Origin: an uncultured Pseudomonadota bacterium | GTDB lineage: Bacteria > Pseudomonadota > Alphaproteobacteria > RF32 > CAG-239 | Reading direction: 5' to 3' | Length of the DNA stretch: 38,166 nt | Assembly (NCBI GenBank): GCA_902761535.1 | Contig: CACWKS010000002.1 | Span: 336,127 to 374,292 of the forward strand | Shown: piece after piece, positions 16,747 through 23,987 of the stretch | Layout: every line of letters begins with the position of its first letter | How positions within the stretch are numbered: position 1 is the stretch's first letter | Translations under genes and position numbers: made by a program | The notes under the pieces: model-generated | What the model was told of the DNA's origin: nothing | Database searches by the model: none | The model's input: only the letters and a program-made list of their open reading frames with translations

Positions 16747-16775
16747 TTGACCTGTAAAAATTTTACCTGTATATA
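16747..16775 (+). promoter_or_regulatory. Promoter for tRNA-Glu
   Basis: TTGACC at 16747-16752, an exact 17-bp spacer and TATATA at 16770-16775. Transcription would start about 12 bp before the mature tRNA. Confidence 0.75.
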
Positions 16776-16794
16776 GCGTAAAGTCATCTTTGAT

Positions 16795-16869
16795 GGTCCC
16801 ATCGTCTAATGGTTAGGACATCACCCTTTCACGGTGGTAATATGGGTTCGAATCCCGTTGGGATCACCA
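16795..16869 (+). tRNA. tRNA-Glu (anticodon TTC)
   Basis: A 75-nt cloverleaf with an encoded CCA end. The acceptor GGTCCCA pairs with TGGGATC (one G-T wobble). The D arm is GTCT...GGAC. The anticodon stem TCACC/GGTGG encloses loop CTTTCAC with anticodon TTC at 16828-16830. The T arm contains GGTTCGAATCC. The discriminator is A. The 3' 46 bases are also the antisense 3' end of a serine recombinase gene, and the tRNA is the integration target of the element to its right. Confidence 0.97.
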
Positions 16870-18320
16870 ATCGCAACACCCTCGATTGAGACTTGTTTAT
16901 CCTTCATTTGCAAGTTCGAAAGTAAAAGCTTTAAAATCGCTCTTTTGGTTTCTATTCTCGAATTTTTGAAAATTTGATAAGCATTATTTCCCAATGAAAG
17001 TATTGTTGATATTGCGATAGAGAAGTTTTTATCAGCCTCAGTCAATAAAGCAGACTTTCCTTCTAGTTCGTATTGCTCTTGTTTAATGTCCTCATTCATA
17101 TCCCGATATTCTTCGGGTGTAATATGACCTTCAAGCAGCAGTGAGCGCAACCGTTTAATTTTATCTTGACAATGGTCGTATTTTTGACGAATTGCTCGCA
17201 CTTCCTTATTATGAGCTTCGTTTTGTTTATTGATAATTCTTTCCATATCTGCTTTGAGATAAGGCATAATTTCTTGAGGAACGTGTAATTTCTTTAATTC
17301 ATTCTCGACAGCTTCTAATGCAACTTTTTCATTAATCTGCGGATTCTTGCAATTTTCCTTGAAATGCGAACATTTCAAATAGATATACTCCTTTCCGCTC
17401 GGTTTGGTCTTTTTATAACTGCTGATAGTACAACCACAAACACCGCAAGTCATCAATCCTCTAAATATAAAAGGCTCTTCGGTTGCTTTAAACGGTATTT
17501 TCTCTTCTGGTTTACGTCCGTGCAAAATATCTTGGCAAGTTTGAAATAATGCAGGTGCAATAAGCGTTTCGTATTGATGTTTATATATATTTTGCATATA
17601 CTTCATTTCGCCCATATAAAATTTATTACTCAAAATACGGTGGATTGCACTTGTATTTAAGGGCTTTCCATTGTATTTACTGGTTAATCCCCATTCTTTA
17701 CATTGTTTTACCATATCTTTGAGTGAATACAAACCAGTTGCGTATTGCTCAAAAAGCTTCTGTACAATCGGCGCTCTTTCTGTGTCGACAATAACATCGG
17801 CTCTACCATCAGGTTTTCTGACATTAAAATATCCCAAAGGGGCACGATACATACAAAAACCGTGTTCAGCTTGATGATGCATACCGCTGACAACATTATC
17901 ACGCAATGAAAGAACATAATTTTGCGCCATAACCACATTTAAGCCCAAAATTGTTAAATCACCAGCCTTCGAGTTTTTATCAAGCACTAGATTTTCTTGT
18001 ACCAAGTGTAGCTCCAGTTGACCGTTTTTTCGCATATCATCAATCATCGTATAATTTTTGAAGTTACGCATTAAGCGGTCGGTCTTCAAACAAACCAAAG
18101 CCACGCCACCTCTTTGCTTTTTACAAAAAGTTAGTATCTCCATAAAATGTTTGCGTTCACCACGAGTGGAACTTTCAACTAACTCAGCATCCTTGATAAT
18201 ATTTAAGTTTTTACAAGCGCAGTAATTCCTAAGAATTTCTTGTTGGTTCTGTAAGGAGTATCCCTCTTTTTCTTGCATTGTAGTCGATACACGACGAAGT
18301 AAAACAGCATTTTGAATCAT
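16821..18320 (-). CDS. Large serine recombinase (integrase) of the element
   Basis: A 499-aa site-specific recombinase. The resolvase catalytic domain holds S12 in LLRRVSTTMQEKEGYSLQNQ and the family block LKTDRLMRN. The recombinase domain follows (about 160-270). A zinc ribbon uses C292, C295, C317 and C324. A long charged coiled coil (about 365-430) is typical of large serine integrases. ATG 18320 has GGAG seven bases upstream. The frame runs into tRNA-Glu: its last 15 residues (GDPNGIRTHITTVKG) are the reverse complement of the tRNA 3' part, and its TGA lies in the tRNA anticodon stem. That tail is therefore a by-product of the attachment site, and the stop may be supplied by the host side of the junction. 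Confidence 0.93.
   Translation of the reverse strand: MIQNAVLLRRVSTTMQEKEGYSLQNQQEILRNYCACKNLNIIKDAELVESSTRGERKHFMEILTFCKKQRGGVALVCLKTDRLMRNFKNYTMIDDMRKNGQLELHLVQENLVLDKNSKAGDLTILGLNVVMAQNYVLSLRDNVVSGMHHQAEHGFCMYRAPLGYFNVRKPDGRADVIVDTERAPIVQKLFEQYATGLYSLKDMVKQCKEWGLTSKYNGKPLNTSAIHRILSNKFYMGEMKYMQNIYKHQYETLIAPALFQTCQDILHGRKPEEKIPFKATEEPFIFRGLMTCGVCGCTISSYKKTKPSGKEYIYLKCSHFKENCKNPQINEKVALEAVENELKKLHVPQEIMPYLKADMERIINKQNEAHNKEVRAIRQKYDHCQDKIKRLRSLLLEGHITPEEYRDMNEDIKQEQYELEGKSALLTEADKNFSIAISTILSLGNNAYQIFKNSRIETKRAILKLLLSNLQMKDKQVSIEGVAIGDPNGIRTHITTVKG
16824..16869. other. Attachment-site half within the tRNA-Glu 3' end
   Basis: The 3' part of tRNA-Glu is immediately followed by the serine recombinase gene, pointing left. 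Elements that enter tRNA genes restore the tRNA by carrying its 3' end, so this segment is the left att core. The matching copy that should mark the right end is not visible in the window. The exact crossover dinucleotide cannot be read from one junction. Confidence 0.65.
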
Positions 18321-18554
18321 TATTTATCTCCAATTGTTAAATAATAATATCATATAATTTTAGACAAAAACAAGCAAATTATTTAAGACTAAACTGATCT
18401 TTATGTTTTTGCTAATGATAGTCAATTAATATTAGCACTAGACCAGCCACTAATAATTTCCAAGCTAATAATAGATTTTACATAATTTTCATACAAGCCA
18501 ATTGGTGGTTTGTCAGGTTCAACGCCTGTAAATTTTTTGTCCAAAAGGTAGTGA
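18321..18554. other. Intergenic region between integrase and replication genes
   Basis: A 234-bp AT-rich stretch between divergent transcription units. It must hold the promoters of the integrase (leftward) and of the small-gene/Rep operon (rightward). I see no clear inverted repeat or coding frame with a ribosome binding site; a minus-strand open frame at 18478-18681 overlaps the next gene and lacks support. Confidence 0.4.
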
Positions 18555-18719
18555 ATGGAAAAGTTGGAAATTGTAAAATCGTGGTATCCGAATGAAACAT
18601 TGTCCGGTGATGATGCTTCAAGAATATATGAACGATTATTACAATTTTTGCTGCTTCTTTACAATGAGGACAATCTGACAAATGAAAGCGAGGCTATTAA
18701 TGAGTCAGGAAAAAAATAA
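18555..18719 (+). CDS. Small 54-aa protein upstream of the Rep-region genes
   Basis: A short gene starting MEKLEIVKSWYPNETLSGDD and ending in a Glu/Asn-rich tail (ESGKK). AAGG lies six bases before the ATG at 18555. The middle is an amphipathic Leu-rich helix (RIYERLLQFLLLLYNED). It overlaps the start of the following gene by 20 bp, so the two are probably coupled. I do not recognise the family. The position ahead of the replication genes suggests a copy-control or accessory role, but that is only inference. Confidence 0.65.
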   Translation: MEKLEIVKSWYPNETLSGDDASRIYERLLQFLLLLYNEDNLTNESEAINESGKK

Positions 18720-19485
18720 CCTTTATAAAAAAGCTAAAAATCAATTGGGTGAAATGCAAAAGGCATTCATCGAATTTGATAAAAGCTATATTCTTCCCAG
18801 AAATCACTTGAATTCAGCCTTAATTGGTTGTTATCAAGCTTCGATAGAATGGGAGGATGAGTTCATAGAAGAATGCTGTGAACAAAACAACATCAAATAT
18901 ACGAAGAAACGCTGCAAAAATATAGTGATGCTAGCTATGAAGGTCAGCAATGATTGCGATGAACGAACAAAAGCTCGTGTCAGAACTTATGTTCGCGTCT
19001 TAAAACATCTGCAAGAGTACGAGTACAATACCACTCAAGCAGAAGAACAACTGGAAAAATTCGGCATTGATTATTTTGCTAATCCAAGAAAGTCGAAGAA
19101 AAAAACGAAAAAAAAATCAAATTCTAAACAATATGAATCGGATTTAGATGATAATTATTCAAGAAATTCTTCGGATGTAGATGAAGACGATGTCGATACT
19201 GAAGATATAAGTGATGACGATCTTTCGGATAAAGAGGAAGAAGACGATGATGACAATAATGGTAAAACTAAAAACCGTAGTCTTAATCAGAGTCTTTCAA
19301 GATCAAACCCCAAAAAGAGATCATCATCAACTTTTTCAAAAGAGTTTATTGAGCTCTGTAAGAAGTACGATATTGATGATGAAAACTTTGTCCTCTGGAT
19401 ATGTGAGGATAACGTTCAAATGAGTACAGATAAAAAACTCATTAAACGCTTGGAAAAACAAAATTATGAGTTCGAAGACTTATAG
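18700..19485 (+). CDS. Acidic protein with a disordered linker, unknown function (Rep-region)
   Basis: About 261 aa. The N-terminal part (1-125) is helical, with CYQASIEWEDEFIEECCEQ and RTYVRVLKHLQEYEY. The middle (about 128-205) is low-complexity: first a Lys/Ser block (SKKKTKKKSN), then a strongly acidic Asp/Glu stretch. A short folded C-terminus follows (SSTFSKEFIELCKKYDIDDENFVLWI). ATG 18700 has GAGG six bases upstream; another ATG at 18682 is possible. It lies directly before the HUH Rep, separated by a palindrome-rich gap. It could be a replication accessory or DNA-mimic-like protein, but no family assignment is possible. Confidence 0.75.
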   Translation: MSQEKNNLYKKAKNQLGEMQKAFIEFDKSYILPRNHLNSALIGCYQASIEWEDEFIEECCEQNNIKYTKKRCKNIVMLAMKVSNDCDERTKARVRTYVRVLKHLQEYEYNTTQAEEQLEKFGIDYFANPRKSKKKTKKKSNSKQYESDLDDNYSRNSSDVDEDDVDTEDISDDDLSDKEEEDDDDNNGKTKNRSLNQSLSRSNPKKRSSSTFSKEFIELCKKYDIDDENFVLWICEDNVQMSTDKKLIKRLEKQNYEFEDL

Positions 19486-19495
19486 TTTGGCTTTG

Positions 19496-19580
19496 AATAG
19501 AGGGAGATTATCGTCTCCCTCTATTTGTAAAAACGTTGTTGAACAACGTTTTGGATATGACGGTGTGGGGAACTGCACCG
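19496..19580. repeat. Palindrome cluster in front of rep: terminator and candidate replication origin
   Basis: Three inverted repeats lie in the 145-bp gap before rep. The first is a 12-bp stem AATAGAGGGAGA / TCTCCCTCTATT (about 19497-19526), which could terminate the upstream gene but has only a short T stretch. The second is a 23-bp palindrome centred on G19541 (arms 19530-19540 and 19542-19552). The third is a small GC-rich hairpin CGGTG/CACCG (19561-19580). Rolling-circle Reps nick at cruciform-forming sites next to or inside their gene, so the second or third repeat is a candidate nick site or origin. No iterons are obvious. Confidence 0.5.
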
Positions 19581-19630
19581 CTGTATACATAACAATTTCA
19601 ATGAAAAACCAGTTAAATGAGAGGTTTACT

Positions 19631-20386
19631 ATGAGAGACTATTTTTCGAGTAAGTTTGATGAATATGTTAAAGTACAAATTGGTTTACTTAATAAGGCTA
19701 ATATCAGGTATTGTGATGATATAGAACAATTAAGTAAAAACCAAAAGTATATCGGAAAGAATAGTTTTAAGTTGATGCAACCACTAGCCTTAAAACCATT
19801 TGCAGAGATTATATACAAGCATCTTATTAAAGAAGTTAAGCCTAATCAAGAAGGTAAATATCTTATGTTTACTTTGGTTACAGGTTTTAATTTCGGTAAA
19901 GACAACTGGAACAACAACTATCACAAACTACAAGAGATAACTAAAAAGCTACTTAGTGGTTATGATTATTTGGCTACAGTTGCTTTAGATGAATTTCCAA
20001 GAGAGCGTTACATTAATGACGGAATATTGATGTCTTGGCACGTTCACGGGATTATTTTTGATAAGCCTAGTCGTTGGAGTATCAAGAAAATTAATGATAA
20101 AGTCAAAAGAAAAGGCCATAAAATAACTCCTTTTAAGACTTCTTCATATGAAAGATTAATTGATGCGATTTACTATGCTTTCAAAGGTCCGTTTGGTGGT
20201 AAAGTAAAAATCACAGATAAAAATGGCAACATTAGCTTTAGGCGAGTTAAACTAAGTCTTTTTTCGTACTATCAAAATTTAATGCGACTGAAAAATTACC
20301 CCATCTATTTTGGAATGTTTGCAGGAGGTAAAGGTGAAAAAGTATTAGATGATATTTTGGAGGAAATTAGTAATGATAAAGCTTAA
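19631..20386 (+). CDS. Rolling-circle replication initiator (HUH endonuclease Rep)
   Basis: About 251 aa with the three classic Rep motifs in order: motif 1 FTLVTG (about 80-85), motif 2 H137-V-H139 in SWHVHGII (metal-binding HUH), and motif 3 Y182-A-F-K185 (YxxK, the nicking tyrosine). Such proteins nick one strand at the origin and covalently hold the 5' end while a helicase unwinds. I chose ATG 19631, which has GAGG six bases upstream; an open frame continues back to 19466 without a ribosome binding site and overlaps the previous gene. The gene overlaps the start of an SF1 helicase gene, which fits joint action. An IS91- or Rep_trans-like protein is less likely given the spacing. Confidence 0.85.
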   Translation: MRDYFSSKFDEYVKVQIGLLNKANIRYCDDIEQLSKNQKYIGKNSFKLMQPLALKPFAEIIYKHLIKEVKPNQEGKYLMFTLVTGFNFGKDNWNNNYHKLQEITKKLLSGYDYLATVALDEFPRERYINDGILMSWHVHGIIFDKPSRWSIKKINDKVKRKGHKITPFKTSSYERLIDAIYYAFKGPFGGKVKITDKNGNISFRRVKLSLFSYYQNLMRLKNYPIYFGMFAGGKGEKVLDDILEEISNDKA

Positions 20387-21662
20387 TATCCAACAACAAA
20401 TGGCTGTCCAAAGCAATACTCGTATCACTTATGTTGATGCAGGGGCTGGGACTGGTAAAACAACAACTCTTATAGCGAGAGTAATCGAGTGTATTAAATT
20501 AGGCGTAAAACCGTGGAATATCGTTGTGTTAGCTTTCAATAATAAAATTGTTGAAGAACTGAAAAAAAAGTTTACAGAGGAACTTGGAATTAAAAGAGCT
20601 GAAAAGATTAATATTTACACAATCCACGGTTATGCTCGTAAAATACTTGCCAATAAAGTTTTTATAAAAAAAGAGTTATTTGATGAAGATATTTTTGAAA
20701 CGTTTGTAAGAAAGAGTTGGAGCAAATTTAAGAAGATAAATAAATTAAAAGGCAAAAATCCTAAAGACACCAAGGATGAAACCTCTTTTGTTATTAGTAT
20801 GGTTTCCAAATGTCGAGAAAATAATAGTAATGTAAAAGATTATGACGAAAAGTATAGATTATTTTATAAAGAATTTCAGAAAGAACTGAAACAAACTGGT
20901 GCTTATGATTTTGCAAGATTGTTAAAGGTTGCTAAAAATAAATTACCTCAAAGTACTGAACCTTTATACGTCTTTGTAGATGAATTCCAAGACACATCGG
21001 AAGCCCGGTTTAACTTTATAAAAAAATTGGTTGGCGATACTAATTACCTATTTACTGTGGGCGATGAAAACCAACAAATACTCGAATGGTCTGGCATTAA
21101 AAACATCAACACCGAGAAATTAAAAAAATACTATAAGCAAGAATTATCTATCTATAAACTTGAGTATAGCTATCGTTTAACTCCTCAATTGGCTGAAATA
21201 TCAAATAAACTCCTATCCGTTATGCCTAATGGAACAACCAAAAGGTTGATAGGCATTAATAATGCAAAATCTGTGTTTGATATAAAAAAATTTAATGATG
21301 CCAAAAAAGAGGAAAACTGGTGCATTAATTATATTAAGGACTTAATTAGAAAAGACGTAAAACCTCAAAATATCGGTGTGTTATACCGAAATGAAAATAT
21401 TATCAATCAAGCTATTCTAAATACTAAAGTTCATCTTTCAACGATCCATAAGGCAAAAGGGCTTGAGTTTGATTATGTTATATTACTTGGGTTGGAAGAA
21501 GGTGTTTTTCCTTATAAAAACAGCAATATTGAAGAAGAACTAAGAGTTCTTTACGTTGGTATAACCAGACCTAAAAAGTCTTTAATCATAACTTATTTAC
21601 ATAACTGCTATCGAAACAAAACTTATGTTAAAGGTTCAAGATTTCTAAGGTATATTACTTAG
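20373..21662 (+). CDS. SF1 DNA helicase, UvrD/PcrA-like, compact
   Basis: About 429 aa. It has the helicase motifs in order: Walker A GAGTGKT (24-30), motif Ia-like VVLAFNNK, TIHGYARKIL, motif II FVDEFQDTS, motif III GDENQQILEWSG, motif IV-like YRLTP, motif V STIHKAKGLEFDYVIL and motif VI LYVGITRPKKSL. It is much shorter than UvrD or PcrA (about 700 aa), so the 1B/2B subdomains are reduced. ATG 20373 follows a perfect GGAGG by nine bases and overlaps the end of rep by 14 bp. It probably unwinds DNA from the Rep-generated nick, the role PcrA plays for rolling-circle plasmids. Confidence 0.9.
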   Translation: MIKLNIQQQMAVQSNTRITYVDAGAGTGKTTTLIARVIECIKLGVKPWNIVVLAFNNKIVEELKKKFTEELGIKRAEKINIYTIHGYARKILANKVFIKKELFDEDIFETFVRKSWSKFKKINKLKGKNPKDTKDETSFVISMVSKCRENNSNVKDYDEKYRLFYKEFQKELKQTGAYDFARLLKVAKNKLPQSTEPLYVFVDEFQDTSEARFNFIKKLVGDTNYLFTVGDENQQILEWSGIKNINTEKLKKYYKQELSIYKLEYSYRLTPQLAEISNKLLSVMPNGTTKRLIGINNAKSVFDIKKFNDAKKEENWCINYIKDLIRKDVKPQNIGVLYRNENIINQAILNTKVHLSTIHKAKGLEFDYVILLGLEEGVFPYKNSNIEEELRVLYVGITRPKKSLIITYLHNCYRNKTYVKGSRFLRYIT

Positions 21663-21672
21663 AATTATTATC

Positions 21673-21707
21673 ATCGGTATGGGCTTGGTGTTCATACCGA
21701 TTTTTTT
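21673..21707 (+). terminator. Intrinsic terminator after the helicase gene
   Basis: Perfect 9-bp stem ATCGGTATG (21673-21681) / CATACCGAT (21693-21701) with an 11-nt loop and seven T's. It ends the rep-helicase operon; the resolvase gene converges on it. Confidence 0.92.
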
Positions 21708-22260
21708 ATGCTTTTAATACTTGATATAATAAGCAACGACTAATACCATATTCTTTGGCTAAAGCTGTTGCATTGGTACTTCTATCACTCATTCTATTTT
21801 TTATTTCTTTTATTTGCTCTTGTGATAATTTTTTCTTGCGTCCTTTTGAGTAAGCACCCCGAAGTTTGGCACATCTGATACCTTCACGCTGTATTTCAAG
21901 TAAGTTTTCACGATAAAATTGATTTATAGCACCAAGCATACTTAACATAAGGTTTTGAAAAGGATCATTTTTATCGGGGGTAAATATTAAATGCTCTTTC
22001 TCAAAACTTATTGTAGCACCTTTTGAGGTAATTTCTTTTACTAAATTGATTAAGTCAGTTAAACTTCTTGATAGTCGATCCATTGATAAGCAAGTTATTT
22101 TATCTCCCTCTCTTAAATTTGATAGCATTGCTTGTAATTGTTCTCTATTAACATTTTTACCGCTTTGTTTATCACAATATAAGCGGTCGCATTTAACTTC
22201 TTGAATTTGTCGGTCAAGATTTTGGTCTGTCGTTGAAACTCTAGCATAATGAAATAACAT
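21706..22260 (-). CDS. Small serine recombinase (resolvase/invertase family)
   Basis: A 184-aa resolvase. Catalytic S9 lies in FHYARVSTTDQNLDRQ, and the family blocks YCDKQSGKNVNREQL and LSMDRLSRSLTDL are present. The E-helix region leads into a C-terminal helix-turn-helix (LSQEQIKEIKNRM...ALAKEYGISRCLLYQVL). Such enzymes resolve replicon multimers or invert segments. The 131 bp upstream contain two direct copies of TTTGTCGTT (22293-22301 and 22362-22370), possible parts of a recombination site. It is separate from the large integrase and transcribed towards the helicase terminator. Confidence 0.92.
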   Translation of the reverse strand: MLFHYARVSTTDQNLDRQIQEVKCDRLYCDKQSGKNVNREQLQAMLSNLREGDKITCLSMDRLSRSLTDLINLVKEITSKGATISFEKEHLIFTPDKNDPFQNLMLSMLGAINQFYRENLLEIQREGIRCAKLRGAYSKGRKKKLSQEQIKEIKNRMSDRSTNATALAKEYGISRCLLYQVLKA

Positions 22261-22391
22261 TGTTTTTATCCTTTAGGTTGTTTATTTAACATTTTGTCGT
22301 TGCCAAACATTTGTAAAAAAGCAATCAAAATAACTTAAATAATACACTTTTTTTAGCCAAGTTTGTCGTTTAGGTAAGTTATACTTTATTT

Positions 22392-22904
22392 TTACACCGC
22401 CTCAGCTTTAACAACTATCGTATCTTCAACCGTTAAATCATAAATTCTGGGTATATTGGTCGTGCGTAAGTAGCGCAGACCGTCACTATCATTCAAATAG
22501 ATTCTATCTGCGGTTATTCGGTCAATCACGCTCCAATGGTCGTGTACCCCTTCAATACCAATAATAACGGCTGTATTCGGCTGTTTTGTTAGTGTCGATA
22601 TTTTTTTGATGGCTGTTACTGTTCTAGTTTTTTCAGTAAATGGCCTGTAGTAAGTCAGCGCAATATTATCGGGCAGTTTTTTGCGAATGGTTTTTATATA
22701 TCGCTCGACAAATTCAACCGCAGAACCATTTTGATGTACAGACAAAAGCTTTTTAGCTAGATTTGAAACAATCTCTAGGTACCAGTTTTTAACTTGTTTT
22801 TTACTGAACTTTGCTAATCCTTCTGTCGATAATAAAGCCGCATTGATTGAAGCATAAACCCCGCACAAATTATCGCAATTGCCTTGAGAATATTTAGTTT
22901 TCAT
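22392..22904 (-). CDS. C39/papain-like cysteine protease candidate
   Basis: About 170 aa. The N-terminus has QGNCDNLCGVYASINA, the pattern of a nucleophile Cys (C14, or C10) at the start of the first helix. H123 in VHDHWSVID and D139 in IYLNDSDG stand where C39-type peptidases carry the catalytic His and Asp. The order and spacing (C, about 110 residues, H-W, about 16 residues, D) fit the fold, but I cannot assign a family. There is no signal peptide, so it acts in the cytoplasm. ATG 22904 overlaps the stop of the DUF3768 gene (TGATG), so the two are coupled. It could act on phage or host proteins; this is not shown. Confidence 0.7.
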   Translation of the reverse strand: MKTKYSQGNCDNLCGVYASINAALLSTEGLAKFSKKQVKNWYLEIVSNLAKKLLSVHQNGSAVEFVERYIKTIRKKLPDNIALTYYRPFTEKTRTVTAIKKISTLTKQPNTAVIIGIEGVHDHWSVIDRITADRIYLNDSDGLRYLRTTNIPRIYDLTVEDTIVVKAEAV

Positions 22905-23227
22905 CAATATTCATCTCCTCTCATAATAGTAAGCACACGATTTGTTAGGTCTTCGTTAGTAGGATCAGGGCTCATATACAAATAATCATTGTCGTAATAA
23001 TCAATCTTCCAGAAATATGTTGTACCTTTGAAGTCGATAGCCCCGAAATCGTGTTCTTGATTAGGATCATTATTTGCAGTGAATTTATCAAAAGTGCGAA
23101 CTCGGTTTAACAACTCAGCACGGTCATTGTCATTTAGGTCGCAAACACCAACGGTCAACATAACTTTGCCGCCAGTGAAGGTCTTGCGAAGTTTGTCGTT
23201 CAATAGTCGTATTTTACCAACACTCAT
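22904..23227 (-). CDS. DUF3768 family protein
   Basis: A 107-aa protein matching the DUF3768 pattern: RLLNDKLRKTF near the start, GKVMLTVGV, FDKF..NDPNQEHDFGAIDF, WKIDYYDNDY, SPDPTN and RVLTIM. The family is frequent on alphaproteobacterial plasmids and integrative elements and has no known function. The gene is coupled to the downstream protease-like gene by a one-base overlap and follows a 67-aa gene after 11 bp, so the three form one minus-strand operon. Confidence 0.88.
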   Translation of the reverse strand: MSVGKIRLLNDKLRKTFTGGKVMLTVGVCDLNDNDRAELLNRVRTFDKFTANNDPNQEHDFGAIDFKGTTYFWKIDYYDNDYLYMSPDPTNEDLTNRVLTIMRGDEY

Positions 23228-23238
23228 AGTGCAAGCTC

Positions 23239-23442
23239 CTACTCAACGTTAAACCAAGCCATAACAGTAGCTAGCAAGTGGTCATAATTCCCACTCGTTG
23301 CTTCTGCCATAAAAGCATCTATCTCAATTTGCGGAAGTTTTGCACGCTCCATCGCCTTTTTGCATATACCAAGTATGCAAAAAGCGTTACCGTTCTGCCC
23401 TATAATATTAACGGTGATATCGGGATATTTAATTTCAGTCAT
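23239..23442 (-). CDS. Hypothetical 67-aa protein
   Basis: A short protein starting MTEIKYPDITVNIIGQNGNA, with a β-rich N-terminus and a helical middle (CKKAMERAKL...EIDAFMAEA). AGGAG lies seven bases before the ATG. It is the first full-length gene of a minus-strand operon with DUF3768 and the protease-like gene. A terminator ends about 20 nt upstream, so its expression probably depends on antitermination or on a start within the leader. No family recognised. Confidence 0.75.
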   Translation of the reverse strand: MTEIKYPDITVNIIGQNGNAFCILGICKKAMERAKLPQIEIDAFMAEATSGNYDHLLATVMAWFNVE

Positions 23443-23461
23443 ATTTTTACTCCTTTAAAAT

Positions 23462-23496
23462 AAAAAAAAGAGCCAAGGTATTTAACCAAGGCTCTT
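23462..23496 (-). terminator. Intrinsic terminator inside the leader of the DUF3768 operon
   Basis: On the minus strand the stem AAGAGCC/GGCTCTT (23490-23496 with 23468-23474), with an inner GGT/ACC, is followed by eight U's (A's at 23462-23469). It sits just upstream of the 67-aa gene, so it can act as an attenuator. The stop codon of the leader peptide lies in its loop. Confidence 0.85.
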
Positions 23497-23565
23497 AAAA
23501 GTTGAAGATTTAGGCAGATGGTATGCCCTGACAAAACCTATTTTGACGTTAGAATTGCAGAACAT
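23482..23565 (-). CDS. Putative 27-aa leader peptide
   Basis: A short frame starts with ATG 23565, preceded by AAGGAG at a good distance, and stops with TAA in the terminator loop. The peptide begins MFCNSNVKIGFVRAYHLP. Its translation would cover the 5' half of the terminator stem, so a ribosome travelling through would prevent termination and a stall would change folding. There is no run of one amino acid to suggest classical amino-acid attenuation. Confidence 0.5.
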   Translation of the reverse strand: MFCNSNVKIGFVRAYHLPKSSTFKSLG

Positions 23566-23651
23566 ACCAACTCCTTTCACACCGACAAAATTAAACCTTT
23601 CGCTGTTTATCAAAAACAACGATAAAAAGGCTTAAAATGTCGATGATTATA

Positions 23652-23686
23652 TATTCGAAATAAACGAATCGATTCGTTTTCGAATA
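23652..23686. promoter_or_regulatory. 35-bp near-perfect palindromic operator at the leader promoter
   Basis: An 18-bp perfect palindrome (AAACGAATCGATTCGTTT, 23662-23679) sits inside a wider one whose outer arms TATTCGA/TCGAATA are at 23652-23658 and 23680-23686. A TATAAT box on the minus strand (23651-23646) directly abuts it, so a bound dimer or tetramer would cover the -35 region of the leftward operon. Which regulator binds is unknown. Confidence 0.65.
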
Positions 23687-23742
23687 TGACTAATTATAAC
23701 ATAAAAACTAAGGAAAATCAAGCACTTAATTTGTTATTTTGG

Positions 23743-23765
23743 TTGATTTTTTGTATTAAAATCAA
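23743..23765. repeat. Inverted repeat upstream of the 58-aa gene
   Basis: TTGATTTT (23743-23750) and AAAATCAA (23758-23765) around a 7-bp spacer. It lies about 30 bp before the start of the next plus-strand gene, beside a possible -10 box, so it may be an operator. Confidence 0.45.
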
Positions 23766-23796
23766 TCAGTTATTACGGATATTAAGGAGTTAAAAA

Positions 23797-23973
23797 ATGA
23801 ACGAAATTATCGCACGCCTGAAAAAGGATATTACCAACCGTAACAACAACCTCGAAACAACTGCAACTATCGAAAACACCCCAGAAACGCATAAACAACG
23901 TGTCCTAGAGATTAACGAAGTCATCGCACGATTAAAGAAAAATACTATTGTTTCAGAGCCGATACAGCAATAG
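23797..23973 (+). CDS. Small 58-aa helical protein with an internal repeat
   Basis: A gene shorter than usual cut-offs. AAGGAG (23784-23789) lies seven bases before ATG 23797. The protein is polar and helical and contains two near-copies of one motif: NEIIARLKKDI at the start and NEVIARLKKNT near the end. It is divergent from the DUF3768 operon, with two palindromes between. It could be a small regulator or an antitoxin-like protein, but no DNA-binding domain can be recognised. Confidence 0.65.
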   Translation: MNEIIARLKKDITNRNNNLETTATIENTPETHKQRVLEINEVIARLKKNTIVSEPIQQ

Positions 23974-23987
23974 GCATCAGTTTTAGT

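Noticed and set aside
18478..18681. Minus-strand frame with a CPHC motif
   Set aside because: It is the shadow of the 54-codon plus-strand gene, which has a good ribosome binding site; no leader or family supports the minus frame.
19466..19630. Upstream extension of the Rep frame
   Set aside because: It overlaps the preceding gene and the palindrome cluster and has no ribosome binding site; ATG 19631 has GAGG six bases upstream.
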